Shown: positions 19,733 to 29,785, counted from the first letter of the stretch. The stretch: 60,223 nucleotides of DNA from Burkholderiales bacterium (GCA_035543335.1 DASZZH010000018.1:1-60223); one strand, 5' to 3'. Translations and numbers: made by a program. Notes: generated by a model from the letters alone, not told the origin.

Positions 19733-21136
19733 TCAGTTCGCTCCCACGCGCGGCTGTTTTTGCAGTTCGCGCACGGCTTGAGCAAACGCTTCGGCGCGGT
19801 GCTCGTAATTGCGAAACATGTCGAAGCTTGCGCATGCGGGCGAAAGCAGCACCGCATCGCCCCGCTGCGCCAGACTGAAACTCAAGGCAACCGCTTCCTG
19901 CATGCTGGTCGCGCGCCGCATCGGCACATTGCCACCGGCGACCGCTTGCGCGATTTTTTCACCGTCGCGGCCTATTAATACCAACGCGCGCGCATGCCCG
20001 GCGATGGCGGTTTTAAGCGGCGAAAAATCCTGGCCCTTGCCATCGCCGCCGGCGATCAGCACCACTATTTGCTGCATGCCGTTCAGCGCCGCCACCGTGG
20101 CGCCGACATTGGTGCCTTTGGAATCGTCGTAAAACCCCACGCCGCCGATATCGGCGATTTTCTGCACGCGGTGCGGCAGTCCCCTGAATTTTTTCAGCGC
20201 ATGCAGAAGCGGCGCATATTTGATACCGATCGCTCGGCACAGCGCGAGCGCGGCCAGCGCGTTCGCCGCATTATGCAAACCGGTAAGCGGCAATTCCTTG
20301 ACCGGCATGAGCTTTGTTTCGCCCTGCGCCAGCCATTTTTCACCCGCCACTTCGAGCAGTCCCCATTCCATTTCTCTAAGCGGCCGGCCCAGGCCAAAGC
20401 TGAAAACGCGGCGCTCCTTGCCCGCCATGGCGAAACTCTGGCGATCGTCGCGGTTAAGCACTTGCACGCCGCCGCCCGCGAATATGCGCTGCTTGGCTTG
20501 CGCGTATTCATTCATGTTCGAGTAACGATCTAGGTGATCCTCGCTCAGATTCAGCACCGCCGCCGCGCTGGGCTCCAAGGCGTAAGTCGTTTCCAATTGA
20601 AAGCTTGACAACTCCAGCACGAACACGTCCGGCTTTTTCCCCCGCTGCATTTCGTTTTCCACCTGGGTGAGCGCATCCAGCACCGGCAGGCCGATGTTGC
20701 CTGCCACCACTGTATTCAGTCCGGCGGCGCGGCACATTTCGCCTGTCATGCTGGTCACCGTGCTCTTGCCGTTGGAGCCGGTAATCGCCAGCACCCTGGT
20801 CAGCGGCATTTTCTTCAGCGCCTGCGCGAACAGCTCCACATCGCCGCAAACAAAGACCCCGGCGTTAAGAGCCTCGGAAATCCGAGGCTCCCGGAGGGCA
20901 ACGCCGGGGCTTAGGGCAATCATGTCAATGTCGCGGAAACTCTCCTCGTGAAACGGTCCGGTATCCAGCGCAAGCTGCGGCAGTTCCGCTTTCAATTGCG
21001 CTGCGCGCGGCGGCGTTTCGCGGCTGTCGGCCACGCGCACGGCCGCGCCCTTGCGCGTGAGCCAGCGCGCGAGCGAAAGCCCGGTGTCGCCCAGCCCCAC
21101 CACCAGCGCCTTTTTGCCTTTAAGTTCTATTTCCAT
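19733..21136 (-). CDS. murD: UDP-N-acetylmuramoylalanine--D-glutamate ligase MurD
   Basis: MurD adds D-glutamate to UDP-MurNAc-L-Ala. 467 residues with ALVVGLGDTGLSLARWL at the N-terminus, the P-loop ITGSNGKSTVTSM, the DHLDRYSNM segment and DDSKGTNVGATVAAL in the C-terminal half. It directly abuts mraY and ftsW. The coding region contains an unusually perfect two-part hairpin at 20857-20909 encoding about residues 77-93, without disturbing the alignment to the family. Confidence 0.96.
   Translation of the reverse strand: MEIELKGKKALVVGLGDTGLSLARWLTRKGAAVRVADSRETPPRAAQLKAELPQLALDTGPFHEESFRDIDMIALSPGVALREPRISEALNAGVFVCGDVELFAQALKKMPLTRVLAITGSNGKSTVTSMTGEMCRAAGLNTVVAGNIGLPVLDALTQVENEMQRGKKPDVFVLELSSFQLETTYALEPSAAAVLNLSEDHLDRYSNMNEYAQAKQRIFAGGGVQVLNRDDRQSFAMAGKERRVFSFGLGRPLREMEWGLLEVAGEKWLAQGETKLMPVKELPLTGLHNAANALAALALCRAIGIKYAPLLHALKKFRGLPHRVQKIADIGGVGFYDDSKGTNVGATVAALNGMQQIVVLIAGGDGKGQDFSPLKTAIAGHARALVLIGRDGEKIAQAVAGGNVPMRRATSMQEAVALSFSLAQRGDAVLLSPACASFDMFRNYEHRAEAFAQAVRELQKQPRVGAN
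20857..20909. repeat. 53-base two-part hairpin inside murD
   Basis: CCCCGGCGTT (857-866) pairs with AACGCCGGGG (900-909), and within it GAGCCTCGGA (869-878) pairs perfectly with TCCGAGGCTC (881-890) around a 2-base loop. It stays in frame and codes for REPRISEAL and neighbours. Confidence 0.7.
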
Positions 21137-22222
21137 TTATCTCAGCTTCAACGTCGACAACCCGACCAGAACCAGCATCATGGTGATAATCCAAAACCGG
21201 ACCACTACCTGCGTCTCCTTCCATCCTTTCAATTCGTAGTGATGGTGCAAGGGCGCCATGCGGAAAATACGTTTTCCAGTAAGCCTGAACGACGCCACTT
21301 GCAGCATCACCGACAGTGTCTCGACCACAAACACGCCGCCCATGATGAACAGCACGATTTCCTGGCGCACGATGACGGCGATAGTGCCAAGCGCCGCGCC
21401 CAATGCGAGTGCACCGACATCGCCCATGAACACCTCGGCCGGATAGGCGTTGAACCACAGAAAAGCGAGGCCCGCGCCCGCCAGCGCCGCGCAAAATACC
21501 GTGAGCTCTCCCGCGCCGGGTATGTAGGGAAAACCGAGATATTTGGAAAACACCGCGTGGCCGGCGACATAAGCGAACACGCCGAGCGCGCTGCCCACCA
21601 TGACCGTTGGCATAATGGCAAGGCCGTCCAATCCGTCGGTGAGATTCACCGCGTTGCTCGAGCCCACGATGACAAAATAAGTCATGCCGACGAAGCCGAA
21701 AATTCCGAGCGGATAGACCACGTGCTTGAAGAACGGCACGATAAAGGTGGTCTGCGCCGGTAGCGTGGTGCTGAAGGCGAGAAACAGCGCCGCCGCAAAA
21801 CCGATGACCGACTGCCAGAAAAATTTGGTGCGCGGCGACAGGCCCTTAGGATCGCGCCGCACCACCTTGCGGTAATCATCCACCCAGCCGATCAGACCGA
21901 AACCCAAGGTCACTACCAGCACCACCCACACGAAGCGGTTGCGCAAATCTGCCCACAGCAAAGTGGTGAGTCCGATGGAAACCAGAATCAGCGCGCCGCC
22001 CATGGTCGGCGTGCCGGCTTTGGACAGATGCGACTTGGGGCCGTTGTCACGCACCGCCTGCCCGATTTTGTACACGGCGAGCTTTCTGATCATGGCCGGG
22101 CCGACCATAAACGAAATCAGCAGCGCGGTAAGCGTCGCCAGCACCGCGCGCAAGGTGATGTAATTGAACACATTGAAAGTGCGGATGTCCTGCGCCAGCC
22201 ACTGTGCAAGAGCGAGCAGCAT
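21137..22222 (-). CDS. mraY: Phospho-N-acetylmuramoyl-pentapeptide-transferase MraY
   Basis: MraY makes lipid I by transferring phospho-MurNAc-pentapeptide to undecaprenyl phosphate. 361 residues with about ten membrane helices. The catalytic aspartates lie in [12 protein letters not shown] and in [13 protein letters not shown], and the [12 protein letters not shown] loop near the C-terminus is conserved. It overlaps the murF start region by one base and directly precedes murD. Confidence 0.97.
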   Translation of the reverse strand: MLLALAQWLAQDIRTFNVFNYITLRAVLATLTALLISFMVGPAMIRKLAVYKIGQAVRDNGPKSHLSKAGTPTMGGALILVSIGLTTLLWADLRNRFVWVVLVVTLGFGLIGWVDDYRKVVRRDPKGLSPRTKFFWQSVIGFAAALFLAFSTTLPAQTTFIVPFFKHVVYPLGIFGFVGMTYFVIVGSSNAVNLTDGLDGLAIMPTVMVGSALGVFAYVAGHAVFSKYLGFPYIPGAGELTVFCAALAGAGLAFLWFNAYPAEVFMGDVGALALGAALGTIAVIVRQEIVLFIMGGVFVVETLSVMLQVASFRLTGKRIFRMAPLHHHYELKGWKETQVVVRFWIITMMLVLVGLSTLKLR

Positions 22223-23583
22223 CAGCGCGCCGCCTCCTGGCCAGCAACAATCCGCTCCACCACGCGTTCCATCTGCATGAAGCGCGAACCCTTCACCAGC
22301 ACCGTGACATTCGGCGCCATCCTTTTTTCCACCTCGCTAATCAAATCATTTATTTGCGTAAAATGTCCGGCTCCTTCGCCAAATTGTTTCGCGGCTTCCG
22401 CGGAAAGCGCGCCCAGCGCGTACAACCTATCGATGCCGGCGGCTTTCGCCTGCGCGCCGATTTGCGCATGGAACTGTGGCGCTTGTTTCCCGAGCTCGCC
22501 CATGTCGCCCAGCACCAGGACGCGAATGCCTGATAAACCCGCGAGCATGTCAATTGCCGCTTTAACCGAATCCGGATTCGCGTTGTAGGAGTCGTCGATC
22601 ACCACCGCGCCGTTTTTTCCGGCCTTGCGCTGCTGCCGGCCTTTTATTCCGGCGAATTCCGCGAGCCCTGCGGCAATTGCTTCGCGCTGCACCCCGAGAG
22701 CCCGCGCGCAAGCAGCGGCGGCCAGCGCGTTGCGCGCATTGTGCAGGCCCGGCACTTGCAGTTTCAGACAAATTCCGCCGGCATCGGTTTGCAGCGCGAT
22801 TTCGCTGCTGTCGTTTTTCAGCTTGCAGCGCCCATTGATTGCTGCCGGATGCTCGAAACCGAAGTCCAGCACGCGCCTGCCCTGGCACAACTGGCGCCAC
22901 AGATCTGCATGCGCATCATCGGCGTTAATCACCGCTACCCCGTTATCCGACAGTCCCTCGAAAATTTCGCCCTTGGCGCGCGCCACCGCCTCCACCGAAC
23001 CCAATCCCAGCAGGTGCGCCGACGCGGCGTTGTTGACCAGCGCCACATCCGGTTTCGCGATTCGCGCGAGATTAGCGATTTCGCCGGGCCGGTTCATCCC
23101 CATTTCCACCACCGCATAGCGGTGCGGTGGCCGCAGTCTGAGCAGCGTGAGCGGCACGCCGATGTCGTTGTTGAGATTGCCTTGCGTCGCCAGCACCGCG
23201 TCCGCTCCGGCGTGTTTTCTCAAGATGGCAGCGAGCATTTCTTTCACTGTGGTCTTGCCGTTGCTGCCGGTAATCGCGGCAAGCCGCAAATTGAATTTGG
23301 AGCGCCAGTAACCGGCGAGTCCCACCAATCCCTGCCGCGTGTCTTCCACCACCAGGGCGGGGCAGTTTTCAGCGCGCTCCGCTTTATCCACCATCACCGC
23401 AACGGCTCCTTGTCTGCGCGCGGCGTTGATGTAATCGTGGCCGTCAAAGCGCTCGCCGCGCAGCGCGACGAACAAATCGCCGGTCGCTGCTTTGCGGCTG
23501 TCGGTGCTTACTGCAGTGAACCGTACATCGTTTCCCCGCATCAGCGCTCCAATCCCCTGTACGGCCTCGCTCAGGCTCATCAT
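22222..23583 (-). CDS. murF: UDP-MurNAc-tripeptide--D-Ala-D-Ala ligase MurF
   Basis: MurF adds the D-Ala-D-Ala made by Ddl. 453 residues with [20 protein letters not shown] at the N-terminus, the P-loop [14 protein letters not shown] and [18 protein letters not shown] in the C-terminal part. The start ATG 23583 overlaps the murE stop. The order murE-murF-mraY is standard. No irregularity is visible. Confidence 0.96.
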   Translation of the reverse strand: MMSLSEAVQGIGALMRGNDVRFTAVSTDSRKAATGDLFVALRGERFDGHDYINAARRQGAVAVMVDKAERAENCPALVVEDTRQGLVGLAGYWRSKFNLRLAAITGSNGKTTVKEMLAAILRKHAGADAVLATQGNLNNDIGVPLTLLRLRPPHRYAVVEMGMNRPGEIANLARIAKPDVALVNNAASAHLLGLGSVEAVARAKGEIFEGLSDNGVAVINADDAHADLWRQLCQGRRVLDFGFEHPAAINGRCKLKNDSSEIALQTDAGGICLKLQVPGLHNARNALAAAACARALGVQREAIAAGLAEFAGIKGRQQRKAGKNGAVVIDDSYNANPDSVKAAIDMLAGLSGIRVLVLGDMGELGKQAPQFHAQIGAQAKAAGIDRLYALGALSAEAAKQFGEGAGHFTQINDLISEVEKRMAPNVTVLVKGSRFMQMERVVERIVAGQEAAR

Positions 23584-25091
23584 CCGGCGCTTTCCTGCAA
23601 GACTGTCTGCGCCGTCCGTACGTCCGAGAACGGCATTTTTTCGCCACCAATCTCCTGGTAATCCTCATGACCTTTGCCGGCAATCAGCACCACATCGTTT
23701 TCCGCTGCGCCGCTAATTGCGAGCCGTATCGCTTTGGCACGATCCGGCTCGACCACTGGCGCACGTTCCGGGTCTTTAAATCCGAGCCGCCAGCCGCGCG
23801 CAATGTCGGCGATGATGGCGAGCGGATCTTCGCTGCGCGGGTTGTCGCTGGTCACCACCACCTGATCGGCCAGGCTCACCGCCACCCTGCCCATCTGCGG
23901 ACGCTTGCCGCGGTCGCGGTCGCCGCCGCAGCCGAACACGCAGACGAGCTTGCCGTTGCTTTCCTGCGCAATAGAACGCAGGCTTTGCAGGACTTTTTTC
24001 AGCGCATCCGGGGTGTGTGCGTAATCCACCACCACCAGAGGCTGATCATTCACCATTTGCAGGCGACCGGAAGGCGGTTTTATTTCCTGCAGCACACGCG
24101 CGGCCGGTTCGAGCTTAACGCCGCTCACCAGGAGCACGCCCAATACCGCCAGCAGATTGGCGGCGTTGAACTTACCCAGCATCCGGCTTTGCAATCGCGC
24201 GTCGCCCCAACGCGTCCTGATTTCCAGAGACAAGCCGCGGCGCGCTAAGTCCAGACGGTACCCGGCGATATCGCCCTTGCCAAATCCATAACCCACCACT
24301 TTGACTCTGCGTTTTTCGAGCTGCCGCGCCAGTTCCCGCCCAAAACGGTCGTCGAGATTGACGATGGCGCAGCGCAAGCCGGGCCAGTGGAAAAGTTTCG
24401 CCTTGGCCGCAGCGTAGGCTTGCATGCTGCCGTGATAATCGAGATGGTCGCGCGAGAGATTGGTTAACACCGCGACGTCGAACGCCACGCCGTTCACCCG
24501 TCCCTGTGTGAGGCTGTGCGAGGAGACTTCAATCACCACGCATTGCGCGCCGCACTGCACATAGCCGGCGAGAAGCTCCTGCAGCAGCACCGCGTCCGGC
24601 GTGGTATTGACGGTGGGCTCAAGCCGGCTGGGGAAACCGTTGCCGAGCGTGCCCACCACCGCGGTCTTCTTGCCCAAGCGAGTCAGGCACTGAGCAATCC
24701 AGTGGCTGCATGAAGTCTTGCCGTTAGTGCCGGTCACGCCTATCACCCACAGCTGGTGCGAAGGTTTGCCATAAACCCGGTTCGCGATGACACCGGCTTT
24801 TTCTCGCAAGCCGTTCACACCCAGATTGGCGGTTTTCCATTGTGGGTTCCATTTGAAATCACGCTTTTCCCACAGCACGGCGCCGGCGCGCGCGGCAATC
24901 GCCTGCGGGATGTAATTACGGCCATCGAGTTTTTCGCCGGGATAGGCGATGAACGTATCACCGGGCTTGATTTGCCGGCTGTCGGTGGCCAGCCGTTCCG
25001 TTTTGACGCCAAGGCGATTCAGCACTCGCGCGTCAAAACGCGGTACGCCTGGTTTTGCTGCGACTTTTCTGCTTGCAGATCTTCTGGTCAT
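23580..25091 (-). CDS. murE: UDP-MurNAc-dipeptide--meso-diaminopimelate ligase MurE
   Basis: 503 residues; MurE adds the third stem residue. The P-loop is VTGTNGKTSCSHWI, and the C-terminal substrate motif reads SDNPRSEDP, the DNPR form that selects meso-diaminopimelate rather than lysine. This fixes the peptidoglycan chemotype as A1gamma, as expected for a Gram-negative. It overlaps ftsI by four bases at its start. Confidence 0.96.
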   Translation of the reverse strand: MTRRSASRKVAAKPGVPRFDARVLNRLGVKTERLATDSRQIKPGDTFIAYPGEKLDGRNYIPQAIAARAGAVLWEKRDFKWNPQWKTANLGVNGLREKAGVIANRVYGKPSHQLWVIGVTGTNGKTSCSHWIAQCLTRLGKKTAVVGTLGNGFPSRLEPTVNTTPDAVLLQELLAGYVQCGAQCVVIEVSSHSLTQGRVNGVAFDVAVLTNLSRDHLDYHGSMQAYAAAKAKLFHWPGLRCAIVNLDDRFGRELARQLEKRRVKVVGYGFGKGDIAGYRLDLARRGLSLEIRTRWGDARLQSRMLGKFNAANLLAVLGVLLVSGVKLEPAARVLQEIKPPSGRLQMVNDQPLVVVDYAHTPDALKKVLQSLRSIAQESNGKLVCVFGCGGDRDRGKRPQMGRVAVSLADQVVVTSDNPRSEDPLAIIADIARGWRLGFKDPERAPVVEPDRAKAIRLAISGAAENDVVLIAGKGHEDYQEIGGEKMPFSDVRTAQTVLQESAG

Positions 25092-26818
25092 ACTTCTTCC
25101 TTGATTTCGGGAAAATCGGCAGGCAGCACTACGTTATTGGTCGGCGCATCGGGCGCGACTCCCAGTATGCGCAAGCTCCCTGCCATTACCTGGCTGAACA
25201 CCGGCGCCGCCACTCTGCCGCCGTAGTATTGGCCGGCGGAAGGCTCATCCAGCATCACCGCTACAATAAGACGCGGGTCGGATGCCGGTGCCATGCCGAC
25301 AAACGAGGACACATAACGATCGGCCGCGTAGCTGCCATTTTCCAGCTTGTGCGCGGTGCCGGTCTTGCCGGCGACTCGGTAACCCGCAATTTGCGCACGC
25401 GGCGCCGTGCCGCCGGGCTCCACCACCATTTCCAGCATGTCCCGCACCGCACGCGCGGTGGCGGGTGAAATCACCTGGCTGCCGCTTTGCGGCGCATCGA
25501 GTTTCGTCAACGATAGCGATTTCAATTCGCCGTCAGCGGCGAACACGGTGTAGGCGCGCGCAAGCTGCAACAAACTCACTGAAATGCCATGGCCGTAAGA
25601 CATGGTCGCCTGCTCAATCGGCCGCCAGCTTTTGTAAGGTCGGAGTTTTCCGGATACCTCGCCTGGAAAGCCGGAATGCGGGACCACGCCAAAGCCGACG
25701 CGGCTGAACAGGTTCCACAGCGTATGCGAACTGAGCGAGAGCGCAATTTTCGCCGCACCGATGTTGCTGGATTTCTGGATGATTTGCGCCACTGTGAGCG
25801 CCGCTTCGCGGTGCGTGTCGTGAATGGTGGCGTTGCCGACTGAAAATTGTCCCGGTGCGATTTCGATCACGCTCTCCGGCGTGTACCGCCCGCTTTCCAG
25901 CGCCGCGGCGATGGTAAAGGGTTTCAATGTGGAGCCGGGCTCAAACAAATCAGTAATTGCGCGGTTGCGCGTGCGCTGAAGATTGAGCCTGGTGCGGTTG
26001 TTGGGGTTGTACGAAGGCACATTGGCGAGCGCCAGCACTTCGCCGCTCTTCGCATCCAGCACCACGATGCCGCCGGCCTTGGCGTGGTTTGCTTCCACTG
26101 CCTGCTTGAGTTCGCGATAGGCGAGATACTGGATCTTGCTGTCGATGCTCAAAGTGAGCGTGCGCCCTTCCTGTGGCACACTGATACTCTCCACGTCCTC
26201 GACGATGCGTCCGAGGCGGTCCTTGATGACGCGCCGGCTGCCGGGTTTGCCGGCAAGCCAATCCTGGTAGGCGAGTTCCAGGCCTTCCTGGCCGTTGTCG
26301 TCCATGCCGGTGAAGCCTAAAAGATGCGCCATCACTTCGCCCGCCGGATAATAGCGACGGTATTCGCGCTGCAAAAATACTCCGGGTATGCCGAGTTGCA
26401 CCACCCTGGCTGCAAGTTCCGGAGAAATCTGCCGTTTAAGGTAGACAAACTCCTTGTTGCTCTCCTTGAACCGCTTGCCCACTTCCACCTTGTCCAATTC
26501 CAAAAGACCGGCGAGCTGCTTCTGTTTCTCCGGAGTGATTTCCAAGTCGGCGGGGCTCGCCCACACCGATTCCACCGGCGTGCTGATGGCGAACGGCTCG
26601 CCGTTCCTATCGGTAATCATGCCGCGGTGCGCGCTGATTTCAATCACTCGGCTGTAGCGCGCATCGCCCTTCTGCTGCAGGAAATCGTTGTGCATACCCT
26701 GCAGATACACGGCGCGCGCCCCCAGCCCGATAAACCACAGCAGGAGCGCGAGCAGCACCACCCGCGAGCGCCACACCGGCAGCCGCAGCGTGAGCGCGGG
26801 ATTGACACGACTATTCAT
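25088..26818 (-). CDS. ftsI: Septal transpeptidase FtsI (PBP3)
   Basis: 576 residues: a cytosolic tail, one transmembrane helix (about 19-40), a pedestal domain and a C-terminal transpeptidase. The catalytic motifs are STLK (S296), SSN (near residue 350) and KTGT near residue 485. FtsI crosslinks septal peptidoglycan with FtsW as its glycosyltransferase partner. The start overlaps the ftsL 3' end by 8 bases. The enzyme is the usual target of aztreonam-type beta-lactams in Gram-negatives. Confidence 0.96.
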   Translation of the reverse strand: MNSRVNPALTLRLPVWRSRVVLLALLLWFIGLGARAVYLQGMHNDFLQQKGDARYSRVIEISAHRGMITDRNGEPFAISTPVESVWASPADLEITPEKQKQLAGLLELDKVEVGKRFKESNKEFVYLKRQISPELAARVVQLGIPGVFLQREYRRYYPAGEVMAHLLGFTGMDDNGQEGLELAYQDWLAGKPGSRRVIKDRLGRIVEDVESISVPQEGRTLTLSIDSKIQYLAYRELKQAVEANHAKAGGIVVLDAKSGEVLALANVPSYNPNNRTRLNLQRTRNRAITDLFEPGSTLKPFTIAAALESGRYTPESVIEIAPGQFSVGNATIHDTHREAALTVAQIIQKSSNIGAAKIALSLSSHTLWNLFSRVGFGVVPHSGFPGEVSGKLRPYKSWRPIEQATMSYGHGISVSLLQLARAYTVFAADGELKSLSLTKLDAPQSGSQVISPATARAVRDMLEMVVEPGGTAPRAQIAGYRVAGKTGTAHKLENGSYAADRYVSSFVGMAPASDPRLIVAVMLDEPSAGQYYGGRVAAPVFSQVMAGSLRILGVAPDAPTNNVVLPADFPEIKEEV

Positions 26819-27092
26819 GCGCTTTCTCCACTAGCGGGGTCACCAGCTGGGTGCGCGCGGCGTCGGGCACACGCATTTGCAGGCTTTTCCCCGCGATTCT
26901 TTCGATGCGCGCCTGCGTCGCCCAGGTGCTTTGCTCGAGCTGCAATTGCCCCCATTCCACTTCCAGCTGCTGTGCCCATTCCTGTTCTTTCTGCAGTTCC
27001 ACAAACAGCTTGCGCGCCCTATGCTGTGAGGTCACAACACCCAGCGCGCAGCCAATCAAAATCAGCACCAAAATCAGGTTGAGCCGCGTCAT
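26811..27092 (-). CDS. ftsL: Divisome protein FtsL
   Basis: 93 residues: an N-terminal transmembrane helix (about residues 4-22) followed by a heptad-rich coiled coil (ARKLFVELQKEQEWAQQLEV). FtsL forms a complex with FtsB and FtsQ that activates FtsWI. Sequence identity in this family is low, so the call rests on size, topology and its fixed place between rsmH and ftsI. The 52-base gap after rsmH is unremarkable. Confidence 0.93.
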   Translation of the reverse strand: MTRLNLILVLILIGCALGVVTSQHRARKLFVELQKEQEWAQQLEVEWGQLQLEQSTWATQARIERIAGKSLQMRVPDAARTQLVTPLVEKAHE

Positions 27093-27144
27093 GGCATACC
27101 CTTGATCGTTCGTAAGTCACACCTGCATCTCGCCCGCTTTTTTC

Positions 27145-28074
27145 TCATACCTCCTCGGTACGTTCCGCCACCCGCATCACTGCGCTTCGTGCACGCGGAT
27201 TGGCCGCGATTTCTCGCGCGCCCGGCCGCACAGCCTTGCCGATCACACGCAATTTCGGCCTGCGCATCTCGCTCGCCCGCAGCGGCAACCTGGCCGGCAA
27301 ATCGTCCGCGCGCGTCTCATCGCGCATAAAGCGCTTCACCATCCGGTCTTCCAGCGAGTGGAAGCTGATTACCACCAGCCGTCCGCCGGGCTTGAGCGCG
27401 TCCATCGTTTGCGGCAGCACTAGCGACAATTCCTCAAGCTCCTGATTGAGGTAAATCCGTAAAGCCTGAAACGTGCGCGTCGCCGGGTCCTGGTTTGGCT
27501 CGCGCGTGCGCACGGCCGCTGCCACGATCTGGGCAAGTTGCCGTGTGGTGTCAACAGGTCCTGCCTTTCGAGCCGCAACAATCGCTCTTGCAATCTGTTT
27601 AGCAAACCGTTCTTCGCCATATTTTTTTATGACCTCCCCGATCTCCTCTTCATTCGCCCGCTCAAGCCACTCCGCCGCCGTTTCGCCGCGGCTTACGTCC
27701 ATGCGCATATCAAGCGGCCCGTCGCGCCGAAAGCTGAAACCCCGTGCCGCGTCTTCTAGCTGCGGTGAAGACACGCCCAAATCCATCAGCACACCGTCCG
27801 TACGCTTGACGCCCAGCTCGTACAGCGCCTCGCGCAGCGCACCAAAGCGCCGATGCAATATGCAAAAACGTGCATCTTTCAGCGTGCGCGCCGCCTCAAC
27901 CGCCGCCGGGTCCTTATCCAGCGCGACCAGACGGCCGTTTTTCCCCAGCTTCTCCAACAACAGGCGGCTGTGGCCGCCGCGCCCGAACGTGCAATCCACG
28001 TACACGCCGTTTGGCCGCACCTTCAACGCTTCAACTGCCTCGTTCAACAGAACGATTGCGTGCTGTGAGCTCAC
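27145..28074 (-). CDS. rsmH: 16S rRNA (cytosine-1402 N4) methyltransferase RsmH
   Basis: 309 residues. I start it at GTG 28074, two bases after the mraZ stop, because [16 protein letters not shown] is the family opening; the longer upstream frame only covers mraZ in another frame. The SAM site [19 protein letters not shown] is present, with [16 protein letters not shown] near the C-terminus. RsmH modifies C1402 in the ribosomal P site together with RsmI, whose gene is also in this window at 31226-32101. Confidence 0.95.
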   Translation of the reverse strand: MSSQHAIVLLNEAVEALKVRPNGVYVDCTFGRGGHSRLLLEKLGKNGRLVALDKDPAAVEAARTLKDARFCILHRRFGALREALYELGVKRTDGVLMDLGVSSPQLEDAARGFSFRRDGPLDMRMDVSRGETAAEWLERANEEEIGEVIKKYGEERFAKQIARAIVAARKAGPVDTTRQLAQIVAAAVRTREPNQDPATRTFQALRIYLNQELEELSLVLPQTMDALKPGGRLVVISFHSLEDRMVKRFMRDETRADDLPARLPLRASEMRRPKLRVIGKAVRPGAREIAANPRARSAVMRVAERTEEV

Positions 28075-28076
28075 GC

Positions 28077-28523
28077 TTACAGCGAAAATCCTTCCAGCTC
28101 CGGCGGCAACGGCTGGTTGCGGAACGATTGCGCCAGATTGCGCTGCTCGTTCCATTTCTTCGCGTCCCATAATTCGAATTTCATGCCCTGGCCTACCAGC
28201 ACCACGCGCTTGTCGAGCGCGGCGAATTCCCTGAGCGATGGTGAAATCAGGATGCGCCCCGTTCCATCCATTTCGATGTCTTCGGCATAACCCACGATGA
28301 CGCGCTGCAGATTCCTGAGCTTGGGATTGAAACTGGAAAGGCTGTTGAGTTTTTGCTGGATGGGTTCCCAGTCGGGCTGGGCGTAGAGGAGCAGGCACGC
28401 ATCCGGATCGGCGGTAATCACCAAACGCCCGTTGCCGCGCGTAGCCAGTCCCTCCCGGTATTTGGTGGGAATCGCGAGCCGTCCTTTGTTATCAAGACTG
28501 AGTTGTGCTACGCCGCGAAACAA
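28077..28523 (-). CDS. mraZ: Transcriptional regulator MraZ of the dcw cluster
   Basis: MraZ forms rings with two SpoVT-AbrB-like folds and represses its own operon. I place the start at the TTG at 28523 ([19 protein letters not shown]), which has AGGGG at 7-base spacing and gives 148 residues, the normal family length. A GTG at 28559 would add 12 residues absent from the family and would overlap the operator. Both DNKGRL-type motifs are visible, the second as MDGTGRILI. Just upstream are three MraZ boxes, so autoregulation is expected. Confidence 0.93.
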   Translation of the reverse strand: MFRGVAQLSLDNKGRLAIPTKYREGLATRGNGRLVITADPDACLLLYAQPDWEPIQQKLNSLSSFNPKLRNLQRVIVGYAEDIEMDGTGRILISPSLREFAALDKRVVLVGQGMKFELWDAKKWNEQRNLAQSFRNQPLPPELEGFSL

Positions 28524-28553
28524 GCGCTGTCCCCTTTTTAGTTGGGAAATTTT

Positions 28554-28578
28554 TCCCACTTTTTACCACTAACCCCCA
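28554..28578 (-). promoter_or_regulatory. MraZ operator: three TGGNN boxes with 10-bp period
   Basis: On the minus strand TGGGG (28578-28574), TGGTA (28568-28564) and TGGGA (28558-28554) are spaced exactly ten bases apart. MraZ is known to bind TGGGN repeats separated by 5-base spacers upstream of mraZ. The first box overlaps the -10 element, which fits repression of the whole cluster. Confidence 0.85.
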
Positions 28579-28606
28579 CTATAGATAAAAAAAATCAGCG
28601 GGTCAA
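28578..28606 (-). promoter_or_regulatory. Sigma-70 promoter of the dcw cluster
   Basis: TTGACC at 28606-28601 and TATAGT at 28583-28578 on the minus strand are separated by 17 bases, near-consensus for the housekeeping sigma factor. The T-rich spacer should bend easily. It lies directly before the MraZ boxes and is the only clear promoter for the 16-kb mraZ-ftsA run. Confidence 0.85.
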
Positions 28607-28776
28607 GCCTAAAACGGGACTTTTCTTTATTTGTGACAAAGACTTAAGTCTCATTATGACGACGACGCCTGCAACAGCGTAAATTATTCTTTTAAAAATA
28701 ACGGGATAGGGCTTTAAAAAGACTGGGGAACAGCCTAATGGCATTGCAGCGCAAGAAAAACTTTTGCGCGCGTAAC

Positions 28777-28806
28777 ATGGAAGGTAAAGAAATGGAAGGT
28801 AAAGAA
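28777..28806. repeat. Perfect 15-bp tandem duplication at the rnpB 3' end
   Basis: ATGGAAGGTAAAGAA occurs twice in succession (28777-28791 and 28792-28806). The second copy touches the 3' terminus of RNase P RNA. A nearby GCGCAAG/CTTTTGCGC hairpin (28750-28769) may help end the rnpB transcript, but it has no clear T-run. Confidence 0.75.
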
Positions 28807-29125
28807 GCTGGCCGATAAGCCGGGTTCTGTTTAGGGCTTGCACCCCATGACAGCCATTCCTCTGGGCGTGCGATTGCTCACACGCTCAAGCGACCTACCC
28901 GCAAGCTCGGCGAGCAACGTCAACGCTTGCCTACTTGGTCTTGCTCCGGATGGAGGTTACCGCGTTTCACCCACAGCGGTGCGCGTGTTTGCGCGTCTAC
29001 TGCGACTCGTCTCTGTGGCCCTGTTCATCGCCTCACGGCGTCCGGCGGTTAGCCGGCATCCTGCTCTCTGGAGCCCGGACTTTCCTCTATACACAGAAGT
29101 GCATAGCGACTGTCTGGCCAGCTTC
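28804..29125 (-). ncRNA. rnpB: RNase P RNA, bacterial type A
   Basis: Read on the minus strand it opens with GAAGCTGGCCAGACAGTCGC, nearly identical to the E. coli 5' end, and closes with ACCCGGCTTATCGGCCAGC. The two ends pair as the perfect P1 helix GAAGCTGGCC/GGCCAGCTTC. Internal hallmarks include GAGGAAAGTCCGGGCTCC and the ACAGAACCCGGCTTA near the 3' end. At about 322 nt it is somewhat short for type A. A reading frame across it is not a gene. Confidence 0.95.
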
Positions 29126-29272
29126 TCTAGGGATTAATTGTAGCACTTGACTTGTACTCTGGTGTGGACTAAAGCCAAATTAAGGAGCTCTCGAGTCTGC
29201 AACTTCCGTCCGTCTAAAGCGCTCCAACCACACAAGTCTTGGGCATTGCCTTCTGATTGAAAGGAGGTTGAA

Positions 29273-29785
29273 ATGAGGCGAAGACTGTATTTCGTGCTGC
29301 CCGACCTCGCTAGCGCCCGGCAGACCATGGATGATCTCTTGCTGGCGCGCATTGAAGAACGCCACATCTACTTCCTCGCCCGGCGCGGTACGCCGCTGGG
29401 GGATCTCCATGAAGCCAACGTCTTGCAAAAGACCGACATCGTGCACGGCGCGGAACTGGGATTAATCCTGGGCGGCGTCGGCGGCGCGGTGCTCGGCGTC
29501 ATCGCCGTGATGTCGCCGCCGGAGGGAATTACCCTGCAACTCGTGACCATCCTGTTCACCGCGCTGATAGGCGCGCTGCTCGGCGCCTGGGTGTCGAGCT
29601 TGGTTGCAAGCGCAGTGCCGAATTCGAAGCTCTTGATTTTCGCCAAGGACGTCGAGGAAGGCAAAATCCTGATGATGGTGGATGTACCCGCGCGCAAGGT
29701 GGAGCAGATTCGTCAACTCGTTGAAAGACGCCATCCTGAAGCGGCGCCGGGAGGTGTGGAACCGACGATACCTGCATTTCCATAA
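29273..29785 (+). CDS. DUF1269-like membrane protein with a glycine-zipper hairpin
   Basis: 170 residues with a very strong Shine-Dalgarno (AAAGGAGG). The N-terminal part resembles proteins annotated DUF1269, then two glycine-rich membrane segments (about 62-80 and 88-110, GLILGGVGGAVLGVIAVM) form a hairpin, and a soluble C-terminal part follows. Such proteins often occur in stress-related loci, but no function is proven. It stands alone between rnpB and a strong terminator at 29847. Confidence 0.7.
   Translation: MRRRLYFVLPDLASARQTMDDLLLARIEERHIYFLARRGTPLGDLHEANVLQKTDIVHGAELGLILGGVGGAVLGVIAVMSPPEGITLQLVTILFTALIGALLGAWVSSLVASAVPNSKLLIFAKDVEEGKILMMVDVPARKVEQIRQLVERRHPEAAPGGVEPTIPAFP

Noticed and set aside
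28595..28843. 82-codon frame between mraZ and rnpB
   Set aside because: It overlaps RNase P RNA and the dcw promoter and has no credible start.
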